Below are positions 5,718-5,836 of a stretch of DNA of 5,836 nt, piece by piece. Within the stretch, counting starts at the first letter, position 1. Each line of letters starts with the position of its first letter. Position numbers and translations under genes: made by a program. The notes beneath the pieces are model-generated. The model worked only from the letters and a program-made list of their open reading frames with translations, searched no databases and was not told the origin of the DNA. Location: contig JACCSI010000671.1 of the NCBI GenBank assembly GCA_013813075.1, positions 1-5,836 on the forward strand, in the 5' to 3' direction. Origin of the DNA: Acidobacteriota bacterium. GTDB lineage: Bacteria; Acidobacteriota; Vicinamibacteria; Vicinamibacterales; UBA2999.

Positions 5718-5836
5718 CTGAGTTGGCGACTTCCCCCACAATTTTTCGAGGCGCTGATCCCGTCCGCAGTTCCACTTGTAGAACTTGTACCGCGCAGGAT
5801 TTTTCTTGTAGTAGTCCTGATGGTAGTCCTCGGCCT
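5715..5836 (-). CDS. msrA: Peptide methionine sulfoxide reductase MsrA, C-terminal part (runs off the right edge)
   Basis: Only the last 39 codons and the stop are in the window. They read AEDYHQDYYKKNPARY, then KFYKWNCGRDQRLEKLWG, and end KSPTQ, which is the typical C-terminus of MsrA proteins. MsrA reduces methionine-S-sulfoxide in proteins and free methionine, with recycling by thioredoxin. The catalytic GCFW cysteine lies outside the window. The cysteine in WNCGRD may be the resolving cysteine, by analogy with MsrA forms that carry recycling cysteines near the C-terminus (inference). The gene faces the flavoprotein gene, with 21 nt between the two stop codons. Confidence 0.93.
   Translation of the reverse strand, partial: AEDYHQDYYKKNPARYKFYKWNCGRDQRLEKLWGKSPTQ

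Overview
The window looks like a piece of chromosome from a high-GC Gram-negative bacterium. It has a Mla-type lipid transport locus and a predicted outer-membrane beta-barrel protein ending in phenylalanine, so the cell has two membranes. The gene mix would suit a soil or sediment lineage such as Acidobacteriota or a proteobacterium, but nothing here fixes the taxon. There are no RNA genes, CRISPR arrays, insertion sequences or phage genes. Genes are packed closely, with short gaps and repeated changes of strand.

Left part (1-1947, minus strand): a three-gene operon, read right to left. It encodes a lipoprotein-like protein with a BON domain fused to a predicted outer-membrane beta-barrel (1003-1947), a MlaE-family permease (222-986) and the start of a MlaF-like ATPase that runs off the left edge (1-218). 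The gaps are 16 and 3 nt. MlaE and MlaF homologues form the inner-membrane core of phospholipid transporters that exchange lipid with the outer membrane, so the leading gene may be an envelope-side or outer-membrane partner.

Middle (1948-3661): a 204-nt divergent gap carries a plausible promoter for two plus-strand genes that overlap by 4 nt. They encode a secreted protein of unknown family (2152-2844) and a predicted four-helix membrane protein of unknown family (2841-3461). This pair is the least explained part of the window. A 200-nt convergent gap with a GC-rich hairpin follows.

Right part (3662-5836): a fatty acid hydroxylase/sterol desaturase-family membrane enzyme on the minus strand (3662-4513) is divergent from a cysteine-rich flavodoxin-fold oxidoreductase on the plus strand (4626-5693), with 112 nt between their starts. 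The oxidoreductase converges on the 3' end of msrA, methionine sulfoxide reductase A (5715-5836, minus), which runs off the right edge. The two facing stop codons lie in the two arms of a short inverted repeat.

Overall the region mixes envelope lipid handling (Mla operon, hydroxylase) with redox or repair functions (flavoprotein, MsrA). Apart from the two tight operons, the genes appear to be separately transcribed housekeeping or accessory genes.
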